64,000 bases of DNA, taken from Desulfovibrio sp. JY (GTDB lineage Bacteria > Desulfobacterota > Desulfovibrionia > Desulfovibrionales > Desulfovibrionaceae). The notes below the pieces were generated by a model, which was not told where the DNA came from, did no database searches, and was given only the letters and a program-made list of their open reading frames with translations. This document shows, piece after piece, positions 17,417 to 25,197 of the stretch. Within the stretch, counting starts at the first letter, position 1; the number at the start of each line of letters is the position of its first letter. The stretch covers positions 4,473,501 through 4,537,500 of the forward strand of contig CP082962.1 of the NCBI GenBank assembly GCA_021730285.1. The letters run 5' to 3'. Both the position numbers and the translations under genes were made by a program.

Positions 17417-18898
17417 ATGAAACGCATTTGGATCATCGCACTTGTGGCGGTGTTCGCTCTGAGCGCCTTCGCCAGCGCCCAGGCGTCCACCGAGGTGAAA
17501 ATGACCGGCGACGCCCGCATCTACGGCGTCTTCTTCGCCGAGCACAACTACACCGGCTGGAACAACGCGTCCTGGACGTCCAACACCCCGACCTACTCCC
17601 ACGCCGGCACCAAGACCGAAGACCGCTTCGAGATCTGGGAACGCTTCCGCCTGCGCTCCGACTTCGTGGCCAACGAGGCCGTGAAATTCAGACTGGGCAT
17701 CAAGGTGGAGGACACCTGGGGTCACGGCACCCTGACCGCCGCCAACCCGGCCGTGGCCATCGCCGTGTACCAGGCCTACCTGCAGTTCAAGTGGCCGGGC
17801 TGCGCCGTTGAGTTCACCGCCGGCCTCCAGGACATCGACCTGCCGATCAGCAACATGTTCTACGGCTCGCCGGTTTTCGGCGGCGACCGCATCGCCGCCC
17901 TGACCGTCAAGGCCCCGCTGATCGACAACACCCTGGCCGTCCTCGCCGGTTTCGGCCGTCTGATCGACACCAACCGCACCTACGACACCACCACCACCCA
18001 GGTGGCCGATGAGTTGGACGCCTACTTCCTGGCCCTGCCCATCACCCTCGACGGTTTCAAGGCCACGCCGTGGGGCGTGATCACCGTGGCCGGCAAGAAC
18101 GCCGGCTACTTCACCGCCGGCAGCTCGACCTTCAGCTCGCAGAGCTTCGCCGAGAACCTGGTTTCCGCCGGCACCTTCATGACCCCGGCCCTGTGGAAGA
18201 ACGACCAGAACGTCTACTGGTGGGCCGGCGGCGCGTTCGAGGTGACCGCCCTTGATCCGGTGAAGTTCTACGCCGACGTGATCTACGGCGCCGGCGCCCA
18301 GTCCGACCGCAAGAAGAGCAAGCGCCAGGGCTGGTTCCTCGATGCCGGCGTCGAGTACACCGGCTGGGACATGCTGACGCCCAAGGTCTTCGGCTGGTGG
18401 TCCACCGGCGAGGATCACTCCAACTACAACGGTTCCGAGCGCATGCCGCAGATCCGTTCCAACTGGGGTCCCGGCAACAGCTTCCTGTTCGACGACAGCC
18501 AGGTGCTGGCCAAGAACTCGAACATGGGCATGAACCCGGTCGGCGCCTACGGTCTCGGCGCTTCTCTGGACAACATCTCGTTTATCGAGAAGCTGACCCA
18601 TCGCCTGACCTACACCTACATCCACGGCAACAACAACCCGGCGGCCATCCGCGCCGTCAACGTGGCCCTGGGCAGCAACCCCTACTTCGAGATGGGCCGC
18701 GACCTGACCTCCAACGAGTTCGCCATGGGTGTGAACTTCGACTCCAAGTACATGATCTATGAAAACCTGGCCGCCGTCCTCGAGACCGGCTGGGCCCACG
18801 GCCAGTTCCAGACCAGCGTCTGGGGTCACCGCCTGGCCGAAAAGTCCCGCTCGGGCGACGCCTGGAAAGTCGCCTTCGGCCTGACCTACAAGTTCTAA
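17417..18898 (+). CDS. Outer-membrane porin (paralog 5 of 5)
   Basis: A 493-residue porin. The signal peptide is MKRIWIIALVAVFALSAFASAQA and the mature start STEVKMTGDARIYG. It resembles paralog 4 in the loop-1 insert (ASWTSNTPTYSHAGTKT) and in FYGSPVFGGDRIAAL. It has its own central loop (SSTFSSQSFAENLVSAG) and a variant late segment (NNPAAIRAVNVALGSNPY). The C-terminus LTYKF is standard. GGAGGAAGG precedes the ATG. It is the last of the array and separated from paralog 4 by the largest gap. Confidence 0.9.
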   Translation: MKRIWIIALVAVFALSAFASAQASTEVKMTGDARIYGVFFAEHNYTGWNNASWTSNTPTYSHAGTKTEDRFEIWERFRLRSDFVANEAVKFRLGIKVEDTWGHGTLTAANPAVAIAVYQAYLQFKWPGCAVEFTAGLQDIDLPISNMFYGSPVFGGDRIAALTVKAPLIDNTLAVLAGFGRLIDTNRTYDTTTTQVADELDAYFLALPITLDGFKATPWGVITVAGKNAGYFTAGSSTFSSQSFAENLVSAGTFMTPALWKNDQNVYWWAGGAFEVTALDPVKFYADVIYGAGAQSDRKKSKRQGWFLDAGVEYTGWDMLTPKVFGWWSTGEDHSNYNGSERMPQIRSNWGPGNSFLFDDSQVLAKNSNMGMNPVGAYGLGASLDNISFIEKLTHRLTYTYIHGNNNPAAIRAVNVALGSNPYFEMGRDLTSNEFAMGVNFDSKYMIYENLAAVLETGWAHGQFQTSVWGHRLAEKSRSGDAWKVAFGLTYKF

Positions 18899-18924
18899 AC
18901 GCGGTCGATCGGAAACCGGGCGCA

Positions 18925-18953
18925 GGCCGGGGCCTTCGGGCCCCGGCCTTTTT
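18925..18953 (+). terminator. Intrinsic terminator of porin 5
   Basis: GGCCGGGGCC/GGCCCCGGCC closed by TTCG, then five T residues. The stem differs from those of porins 2-4 at one base pair, changed on both arms. Confidence 0.92.
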
Positions 18954-19008
18954 GGTTTCAGGCGTTAGGGGGGCGCCGCCTGAAACGGGACAGGCGGCAG
19001 GGTGACAC

Positions 19009-19464
19009 TCAAGAAAACACTGCGGCTCTATACGTTTCAAGAAGCTGCGGGTCCTCGATGGATCCGTGATGATGGATTTGTTTCCAATCGTTTCCCCTCT
19101 TTTTATAAATCCGACTTGTGCGGATCGCCAATTCTATTTTAACGGTCCCTTTTTCAAATTCGCCACGTTCCCGTCCAGCCGCAAAAAACAAATCCCCGCC
19201 AATATGGATGGTATAGTCGAAAAATTCGACATACACTTTGGCAGGCCCGTTAAAGAGTCGCATATACAATGGTTCTATAGCACTCCACCCGCGAAGAACG
19301 CCGCCCAACGGATTAAAAAGCACGCATTCCCGTTGGTTCCAATTCTGACGCATCACATTCATATCACGACGATTAAAGGCGAAATAAAACTGTGACAAAG
19401 CCCCAATGGGACTATCCGTCCCCGACAACACACTTCCGGTAATGGGTTCCTGCATCGGTTCCAT
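19009..19464 (-). CDS. NTF2/SnoaL-like protein
   Basis: A 151-residue protein with the pattern of NTF2-like ketosteroid-isomerase folds. It begins with an N-terminal helix (ALSQFYFAFNRRDMNVMRQNW), then NPLGGVLRGWSAIEPLYMRLF. Paired strands (VYVEFFDYTIHIGGDLFFAAGRE) follow, and it ends WKQIHHHGSIEDPQLLETY. Relatives include small-ligand binders and CaMKII-association-like domains, so the substrate cannot be named. AAAGGAGG precedes the ATG. The gene is visibly AT-richer than its neighbours, which hints at acquisition from elsewhere. It is separate from the protease gene upstream on this strand. Confidence 0.7.
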   Translation of the reverse strand: MEPMQEPITGSVLSGTDSPIGALSQFYFAFNRRDMNVMRQNWNQRECVLFNPLGGVLRGWSAIEPLYMRLFNGPAKVYVEFFDYTIHIGGDLFFAAGRERGEFEKGTVKIELAIRTSRIYKKRGNDWKQIHHHGSIEDPQLLETYRAAVFS

Positions 19465-19505
19465 GCGTCACGCCTCCTTTGTCCATTGCCTGTTGGGAGC
19501 CATTG

Positions 19506-20879
19506 CTACCGACCAGCCGTCTGACAAAAAAGCGGCACCACCTTGCCGGAGACCGCTTCCGCGATCCCGGCCGCATCCAGGGTCCGCGCCGACGGGGCCG
19601 AGGCGATGGGCACCTGCCCCCGGGACAGAAACGCCTTGACCGCGGCCAGCGGCACCACGAATCCCATGTCGGGCGGCGCGTCCCCGGTGAGTCGCCGCGC
19701 GCCTTCGGTATCGCGCCGGGCCGCCACCACGCCGGCCACATGGCCGGCGGCGTCGAGGAGCGGACCGCCGCTGTTGCCGGGCAACACCTCGGCCGTCACG
19801 GCCTGCTCCCGGCCCGGCCCCGCGCCCCGGGCCAGTTCCCGGGTCCGACCGGCGGTGACCCGCAGGCGGCCGGACAGGGCCGCCCGCCCCGGATACCCGG
19901 CGGCATAGACGGGCGTGCCGGCCGGGAGTGCGTCGCCCTCGCGAAAAACCAGCGCCTCGGGCGGGGCTGCGGCCAGCCGCACCAAGGCCAGGTCATGCTC
20001 TGGATCGGCCCGCAACAGGCTCGCTCCCATGGGTTTTCCGTCCACAACGGCCATGAGGCGACGACAATGCGCGGCCACATGGGCGTTGGTCAGCACATGG
20101 CCGAGCCGGCTGACCACAAATCCCGTACCGGTGATCACAGGCCCTTTCGGCGCGGCCCCCGGTCCGTCGCCATGTCCCCGGTCCGTTCCCTGCTGCCCCC
20201 GGGCCTTGCCCTCGATGCGCAGGGCCACGGTCGGGTCGAGGGCCTTTCCGGCGCGCTCGGCCAAGGCGGTCAGACGATCCCGCGTGGCCGCAACGATCCG
20301 GTCCCCGGCCAGGGCATCCAAGGCCATGGCGTAGGCCGCGGCGGGATTTCTGACCACGCCCCGACCGGTCAGCAACAGCTCGCCGAGCACGGCCGCCGCC
20401 TCGGGCGAGCCGGCCCGCACCGCCCGGCGCAGATACCCCACCGCGTCCGCCGTCGGTCCGCCGCGCCCGGAAAGCCGCATCAGCCCCAGCAGGTACAGCG
20501 CCTGGGCCGATCCCTTGCCGGCCGCTTTCCGGAAATACGTCGACGCCATGGCGTCGCTTTGGGCAACGCCTTCCCCCCGATAGTAGAGCAGCCCCAGGGC
20601 GGTCATGGCGGGCGTGTTGCCGCCCTCGGCCGCCTGGCGATAGAGCCGAGCCGCGCCGGCCGGGTCCTTGGCCCCGCCGCGCCCCGCCTCGCGCATCGCC
20701 CCCAGGAGAAAAAGCGCCGAAGGACTGCCCGCCTTGACCAGGGGGGCCAGCTCGCGCAGGGCCACGGCATCCTGGCCGCGCTCGAAAGCGCGCAAGGCGT
20801 CGTCGTAATCGGCCAGCCCCGGCGAGGCCAGGGCGAGCAGACAGACGACAAGCAGCAGCGTCGCGCCGCGCCTGTTCAT
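19506..20879 (-). CDS. Exported Sel1-repeat plus trypsin-like serine protease
   Basis: A 457-residue protein with an N-terminal signal peptide (LLLVVCLLALASPGLA). Sel1/TPR-like repeats cover about residues 25-200 (SALFLLGAMREAGRGGAKD, TALGLLYYRGEGVAQSD, YLLGLMRLSGRGG). A trypsin/DegP-like protease domain follows. The triad is visible: His in TNAHVAAH, Asp in DPEHDLALV, Ser in GNSGGPLL. It is therefore probably an active periplasmic protease with a protein-binding front end. There is no PDZ domain. The ATG overlaps the stop of the exported protein upstream (ATGA), so the two are made together. Confidence 0.85.
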   Translation of the reverse strand: MNRRGATLLLVVCLLALASPGLADYDDALRAFERGQDAVALRELAPLVKAGSPSALFLLGAMREAGRGGAKDPAGAARLYRQAAEGGNTPAMTALGLLYYRGEGVAQSDAMASTYFRKAAGKGSAQALYLLGLMRLSGRGGPTADAVGYLRRAVRAGSPEAAAVLGELLLTGRGVVRNPAAAYAMALDALAGDRIVAATRDRLTALAERAGKALDPTVALRIEGKARGQQGTDRGHGDGPGAAPKGPVITGTGFVVSRLGHVLTNAHVAAHCRRLMAVVDGKPMGASLLRADPEHDLALVRLAAAPPEALVFREGDALPAGTPVYAAGYPGRAALSGRLRVTAGRTRELARGAGPGREQAVTAEVLPGNSGGPLLDAAGHVAGVVAARRDTEGARRLTGDAPPDMGFVVPLAAVKAFLSRGQVPIASAPSARTLDAAGIAEAVSGKVVPLFCQTAGR

Positions 20880-21412
20880 TTATGCGCCCCGTGCCCCTTG
20901 GCGGCGGGCGGCGGCGTCGGCGCGGGCGGCGGCGCATCGCTGGCCACCCGGCACAACCCGTAGCGCTGGGTCATCTGCGGCATGGTGGCCGCGCCGTGGT
21001 GCGAGGCCACCATGAGGAAATTGTCCGACGCCCCCGAATACAGGGGATAGACGGTCACCACGGTCATGCCGCCGTCGGGATAGCGCGCCATGGCGGTCAG
21101 GCCCGCGGGGCTCGTCATGTAGACGCCCGGCGTTTCCAGGGCGTCCTCCTCCAGCACCACCCGCTTGGCCTTGGGATCCACGATGTTGATGGTCAGGCCC
21201 GGGGTATTGGGATTGAGCGGCGGCTTGATGCTGACCGAACCCTGGGGCGTAAATCCCGCCACCACCCCATGGGTGAAGGCGCAGGCCAGCCGTTTGGCGG
21301 CAAAAAGCACCTCCCCGGCGGTTTCGTTTTTTTTCTCGGCCCCCCGGGCCGGCCCGGCCGCGAGGGCGATCACCAAAACATTAAAAAACAGCATCGCAAC
21401 AATGCGTTTCAT
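20876..21412 (-). CDS. Exported protein of unknown function, partner of the protease
   Basis: A 178-residue protein starting MKRIVAMLFFNVLVIALAAGPARG, a clear signal peptide cleaved near ARGA. The mature part has no domain I recognise. Landmarks are LACAFTHGVVAGF, NPNTPGLTINIVDP, YMTSPAGLTAMARYPDGGM and FLMVASHHG. The tail is Pro/Ala-rich with histidines. It has two cysteines in the mature part, enough for one disulfide. It overlaps the protease gene by four bases, which suggests a substrate, inhibitor or accessory of that protease. That role is inference from position alone. Confidence 0.65.
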   Translation of the reverse strand: MKRIVAMLFFNVLVIALAAGPARGAEKKNETAGEVLFAAKRLACAFTHGVVAGFTPQGSVSIKPPLNPNTPGLTINIVDPKAKRVVLEEDALETPGVYMTSPAGLTAMARYPDGGMTVVTVYPLYSGASDNFLMVASHHGAATMPQMTQRYGLCRVASDAPPPAPTPPPAAKGHGAHK

Positions 21413-21554
21413 GCTATCCTCCCGTCACGGTTGCACCCGATCCGGCAGGCTAGTGGGGCGGACGCACCCAGGTCAAGCCGGCCGACCGCCGAGGCACGCC
21501 CCTGGAAGGGCTTGCCGCCACGAGCACTTTGGCGTAGTATAACGTTTGTTGGAA

Positions 21555-21610
21555 GCTCGGAATGAGCCTGAAAAAAGCAGGCAGTGACCGCCCTTATTCC
21601 GAGCGTTTTT
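21555..21610 (+). promoter_or_regulatory. Attenuator-like nested hairpin with T run before the next gene
   Basis: GCTCGGAAT (21555-21563) pairs with ATTCCGAGC (21596-21604). It encloses a second stem GCCTG/CAGGC around AAAAAAG. GTTTTT follows, then GGAG and the ATG at 21626. A TATAAC box lies just upstream at 21538-21543. The arrangement promoter, terminator, gene looks like transcription attenuation, but no antiterminator pairing was worked out. Confidence 0.5.
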
Positions 21611-21625
21611 GGAGATCCCCGCATC

Positions 21626-21931
21626 ATGAAAAAATTCCGTGTCTACTTCGCCACCAAGGTCCATGTAACGAATAGCTGGTTTCGGCGTAAAAAAGACGTA
21701 TCCGAAACGGATTACGTTGTCGTGTTGGCCCATAACGAGGCCCATGCCCATAAGGAAGCCAAAAGATATGTCGATATGGATTCCCTGGGCATGCCTTTTC
21801 AAGTTACGAATATCGCTCCCGCCGCAGACGACGAAGTCGAGGGACGCCATGGTTCCCTGGGCTTGGTGAATCCTGCCGCCAAGGAAACGCCGCAGGAAAC
21901 CGACGAGATTGGGAACAATACACCCAACTGA
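21626..21931 (+). CDS. Small conserved-looking protein of unknown function, 101 aa
   Basis: It begins MKKFRVYFATKVHVTNSWFRRKKD, continues with ETDYVVVLAHNEAHAHKEAKRYV, and ends in an acidic disordered tail. It is soluble, has no cysteine, and belongs to no family I recognise. Both strand-helix blocks look like a small folded domain. A GTG 14 codons earlier is possible, but it lies inside the upstream hairpin and is less likely. GGAG stands 11 bases before the ATG. Base composition is AT-richer than neighbouring genes. Confidence 0.6.
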   Translation: MKKFRVYFATKVHVTNSWFRRKKDVSETDYVVVLAHNEAHAHKEAKRYVDMDSLGMPFQVTNIAPAADDEVEGRHGSLGLVNPAAKETPQETDEIGNNTPN

Positions 21932-22032
21932 TTGTTTTCCATAGCGTACCGCAGCGTAACCGGTCGCGGCGCGACGTCTGGCCGAGACGTGCCCGGACCA
22001 TACGCGATGCCGCCGACGGGGAGAACACAGCC

Positions 22033-22770
22033 ATGCTCACCGCTTTTCCCAAGGGACTCTTCGCCCATGCCCGAGGCTTCCGGTTTGCCCTGGCCCACAA
22101 AGGCTACCTGGCCCTCACGGCCATCCCCTTCGGCCTGACCCTGGTCCTGTTCGCGGCCGGCGTCTGGGTTTTCGCGGCCAATGACGACAAGCTGCTTGCC
22201 CTGGTCTGGTCGCCCCGGGCGGTCGACGCCGGCCAGACGCTTGGCCTGCTGTACTGGCTGTACGTCCATGTGGCCAAGGCGGTGCTTTACGCCCTGGTCT
22301 TCGTCCTGTCCTATTTTCTCTTCATGGTCGTGGCCACCATCCTGGCCTCGCCCATCTACGACGCCATCGCCGGGAGCATGGTCCGCAAGCTGCGCGGCAA
22401 CGGGGCCAGCCACGAAAACACCCTGCCCTGGTGGCGGGTGATGCTCGAGCAGGCCAAGCAGGCCGTGTTCGTGGCCGCCGTTCCCGTACTCCTGGTCTTC
22501 ATACCCGTCATCGGACAGATCCTCGCCCCCCTGGTCGCGGCGGCCCTGCTGGCCTTCGAGTTCATCGATTTCGCCTACGCCCGCGACGAACCCCGCTTCG
22601 CCGTCCGGCTGCGGGCCATGGCCGCCCGCCCCCTGACCCTGCTCGGATTCGGGTTGCCGCTGCTCGTGCCGGTGCTCAACATCTTTCTTTTCCCCTGCGC
22701 CATCTGCGGCGCCACCCTGCTGTATCTGGACGGCCCCGGCCGGGACGGCATCCCTTCAAACCGGAAATGA
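22033..22770 (+). CDS. EI24/CysZ-like integral membrane protein
   Basis: A 245-residue protein with four to five membrane helices: ALTAIPFGLTLVLFAAGVWV, AVLYALVFVLSYFLFMVVA, AVPVLLVFIPVIGQILAPLVA and LLGFGLPLLVPVLNIFLFP. The ILASPIYDAIAGSM stretch after the second helix is the EI24/CysZ family landmark. CysZ of E. coli is a sulfate permease. In a sulfate reducer a sulfate role is attractive, but the local genes give no support. The C-terminus is a short soluble tail. Start chosen as the ATG with basic residues before the first helix. Confidence 0.75.
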   Translation: MLTAFPKGLFAHARGFRFALAHKGYLALTAIPFGLTLVLFAAGVWVFAANDDKLLALVWSPRAVDAGQTLGLLYWLYVHVAKAVLYALVFVLSYFLFMVVATILASPIYDAIAGSMVRKLRGNGASHENTLPWWRVMLEQAKQAVFVAAVPVLLVFIPVIGQILAPLVAAALLAFEFIDFAYARDEPRFAVRLRAMAARPLTLLGFGLPLLVPVLNIFLFPCAICGATLLYLDGPGRDGIPSNRK

Positions 22771-22997
22771 CATTCTTGCAACATCGGCGCGCCAGGGTGC
22801 ACCAAGCGTCCTTTTTGCGGCATGATGATCCGCCCGCGCGCCGAACCAACCTTGCCGCCACGGCGGCTTGAGGTTACCCTCGGCGTACGCCCCCGAATTC
22901 GCGCCGCCGGACAATAGGCTGCGGCAACAAGGACCCCCAGTTCCATGCCATACGCGTTTTTCCCGCCGCCTGGCCGGCAACGACGAGGACCGGCCGC

Positions 22998-24893
22998 ATG
23001 AGCCAGCACGGGCCGCAATCCGGCAAACCCTCCCTGTCCCATACCGCCGCCCTGGCTTTCGGGGCGCTCGGCGTGGTGTACGGCGACATCGGCACAAGTC
23101 CGCTGTACGCCATGAAAGAGTGCTTCTACGGCATGCATGCCATCGCCGTGACCCGGGAAAACATCTTCGGCGTGCTGTCCCTTTTCTTCTGGTCCCTGAC
23201 CATGGTCATCACCATCAAGTACGTGCTCTTCATCCTGGCCGCCGACAACAAGGGCGAGGGCGGCATTTTCGCCCTGGGCGAGCTTCTGCCCAAGGAGCGG
23301 GGTCATCGTCAGGTGCGGGCCCTGCTGACATTTTTGGCCCTATGCGGCGCGGGGCTGCTCTACGGCGACGGCGTCATCACCCCGGCCATCTCCGTGCTGT
23401 CGGCCGTGGAGGGCTTGAACGTGGCCACAACGGCCGCCCAGCCCCTGGTCGTGCCCATCACCTGCGTGATCCTTTTCGGCCTGTTCATGGCCCAGCGCCA
23501 CGGCACGGCCGGCATCGCCAAGATATTCGGCCCGGTCATGCTGGTGTGGTTCGCGGTCCTGGCCGTCCTCGGCTTCAAGGAAATCCTGAACGCGCCGGAA
23601 GTCCTGGCCGCCGTCAATCCCTGGCACGCCGTCCAATTTTTCGAGCGCAACCATCTCCACGGCGTTCTGGTCCTCGGCGCGGTGGTCCTTTGCATCACCG
23701 GCGGCGAGGCGCTCTACGCCGACCTCGGCCATTTCGGCCGCCGGCCAATCCAGCTGTCCTGGCTGATCATCGTCTTCCCCTGCCTGCTCATCAACTATTT
23801 CGGCCAGGGGGCCGGCCTGCTCCTCGATCCGGCCAACGCCGCCAACCCGTTCTACACCCTTGTGCCGGACATCCTGCTCTACCCCATGGCCGCGCTGTCC
23901 ACGCTGGCCACGGTCATCGCCTCCCAGGCCCTTATTTCCGGCGTCTTTTCCCTGACTCGGCAGGCCATCCAGCTCGGCTGGTGCCCACGGCTTCGCATCG
24001 TGCACACCTCGAGCTCCATGGAAGGACAGATCTACATCCCCGAGGTCAATTTCGCCCTCATGTGGGCCTGCATCGGCCTGACCCTGGCCTTCGAGGAATC
24101 CAGCCGCCTGGCCGCCGCCTACGGCATCGCGGTCACGGCCACCATGGGCATCACCTCGGTCCTCTATTTCTTCGTGGCCCGGTGGACCTGGAACCAGCCC
24201 CTTTGGCGGGTCCTGCCGCCGGTCCTCGTCTTCCTGGTCTTCGACCTGGCCTTTTTCGGGGCCAACCTGCTCAAGGTGGCCGACGGCGGCTGGCTGCCCC
24301 TGGTCATCGCCGCTCTGGTGGTCATGTGCATGTCCACCTGGCGCGACGGCAGGCTGGCGCTGCGCCAGATATCCCTGGCCGCGACCGTGCCGTTGCGGAC
24401 CTTCCTCGGCGAGGTGACGGCCAAGGAACCCCTGCGGGTGCCGGGAACCGCCGTGTTCATGTCGCTCTCGCCCCAGGGTACGCCCGTGACGCTGCTGCAC
24501 CACTACAAGCACAACAAGGTCTTCCACCAAAGCGTGGTCATCCTGACCATCACCGCCTCCGACACGCCCTACGTGCCCGAGGACAACCGCCTGGAAATCC
24601 AGGAACTGGGCATGGGCTTTTTCCGCATCCTGGCCCGCTACGGCTTCATGGAAACCCCGAACGTCCCCAAGATCATGACCCGGGCCCGGGCCACGGGCCT
24701 TCCCATCGACCCGCCGTCGGACACCACGTTTTTCCTCGGCCGCGAAAGCCTGCTCACCACGGGCAAGGCCCGGATGGCGGATTTTCGCAAGTCGCTTTTC
24801 GCGCTCATGTCCCGCAACGCCCGACCGGCCACGGCCTACTTCGGCCTGCCGCCGGGACGCGTGGTGGAACTTGGCGTTCAGGTGGAGTTGTAG
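22998..24893 (+). CDS. kup: Kup-type potassium uptake transporter
   Basis: A 631-residue protein of standard Kup length. It has the N-terminal signature AALAFGALGVVYGDIGTSPLYAMKE, twelve or so membrane helices up to about residue 430, and a soluble C-terminal domain. GEGGIFALGELL and LLYGDGVITPAISVLSAVEG are further family blocks. Kup carries K+ with protons across the inner membrane. The preceding 230 bases contain no recognisable c-di-AMP riboswitch. An A-B copy of the dispersed palindromic element begins 20 bases after the stop. Confidence 0.93.
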   Translation: MSQHGPQSGKPSLSHTAALAFGALGVVYGDIGTSPLYAMKECFYGMHAIAVTRENIFGVLSLFFWSLTMVITIKYVLFILAADNKGEGGIFALGELLPKERGHRQVRALLTFLALCGAGLLYGDGVITPAISVLSAVEGLNVATTAAQPLVVPITCVILFGLFMAQRHGTAGIAKIFGPVMLVWFAVLAVLGFKEILNAPEVLAAVNPWHAVQFFERNHLHGVLVLGAVVLCITGGEALYADLGHFGRRPIQLSWLIIVFPCLLINYFGQGAGLLLDPANAANPFYTLVPDILLYPMAALSTLATVIASQALISGVFSLTRQAIQLGWCPRLRIVHTSSSMEGQIYIPEVNFALMWACIGLTLAFEESSRLAAAYGIAVTATMGITSVLYFFVARWTWNQPLWRVLPPVLVFLVFDLAFFGANLLKVADGGWLPLVIAALVVMCMSTWRDGRLALRQISLAATVPLRTFLGEVTAKEPLRVPGTAVFMSLSPQGTPVTLLHHYKHNKVFHQSVVILTITASDTPYVPEDNRLEIQELGMGFFRILARYGFMETPNVPKIMTRARATGLPIDPPSDTTFFLGRESLLTTGKARMADFRKSLFALMSRNARPATAYFGLPPGRVVELGVQVEL

Positions 24894-24913
24894 GAAAGGG
24901 AGGAGAAGAGGGT

Positions 24914-25075
24914 GCGAGAGGGGAAACCCTTTAAAAAGGGTTCTCCCCTCTCGCGCTCTCCCCTTCCTAAATTTTTCAATGGCTACGCTTTCACCGTAAC
25001 AACTTAATTCTATTAAGAGTCTTTGGAAGGGGGGTCTGGGGGGAGAACCTTTCTGCAAGAAAGGTTCTCCCCCCA
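24914..25075. repeat. Dispersed three-stem palindromic element, copy 1 (A-B orientation)
   Basis: Hairpin A (24914-24954) has arms GCGAGAGGGGA and TCTCCCCTCTCGC around an AAACCCTTTAAAAAGGGTT core. Hairpin B (25036-25075) has arms CTGGGGGGAGAACCTTTCT and AGAAAGGTTCTCCCCCCAG around GCA. Between them the flanks CTTCCTAAATTTTTCAATG and ATTAAGAGTCTTTGGAAG pair imperfectly around a loop. Reverse-complemented, the copy aligns base by base with copy 3. It lies between kup and tatC. Confidence 0.9.
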
Positions 25076-25197
25076 GCGCCTTTTGGGCAACCACGCGCAA
25101 TCGCTGACGCCCTTGACCCGAATCGTTTCCTGCCGTAACCGCAAGGCGCGGCGCGGACCACCCGGCAATCCGCTTCCCGCCGCAAAATGAGGAGCGC

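Noticed and set aside
21584-21625. Earlier GTG start for the 101-residue protein
   Set aside because: It lies within the loop side of the upstream hairpin and the added residues look unlike the protein body.
22771-22997. Possible c-di-AMP (ydaO) riboswitch before kup
   Set aside because: None of the conserved ydaO motifs were found; only weak local hairpins.
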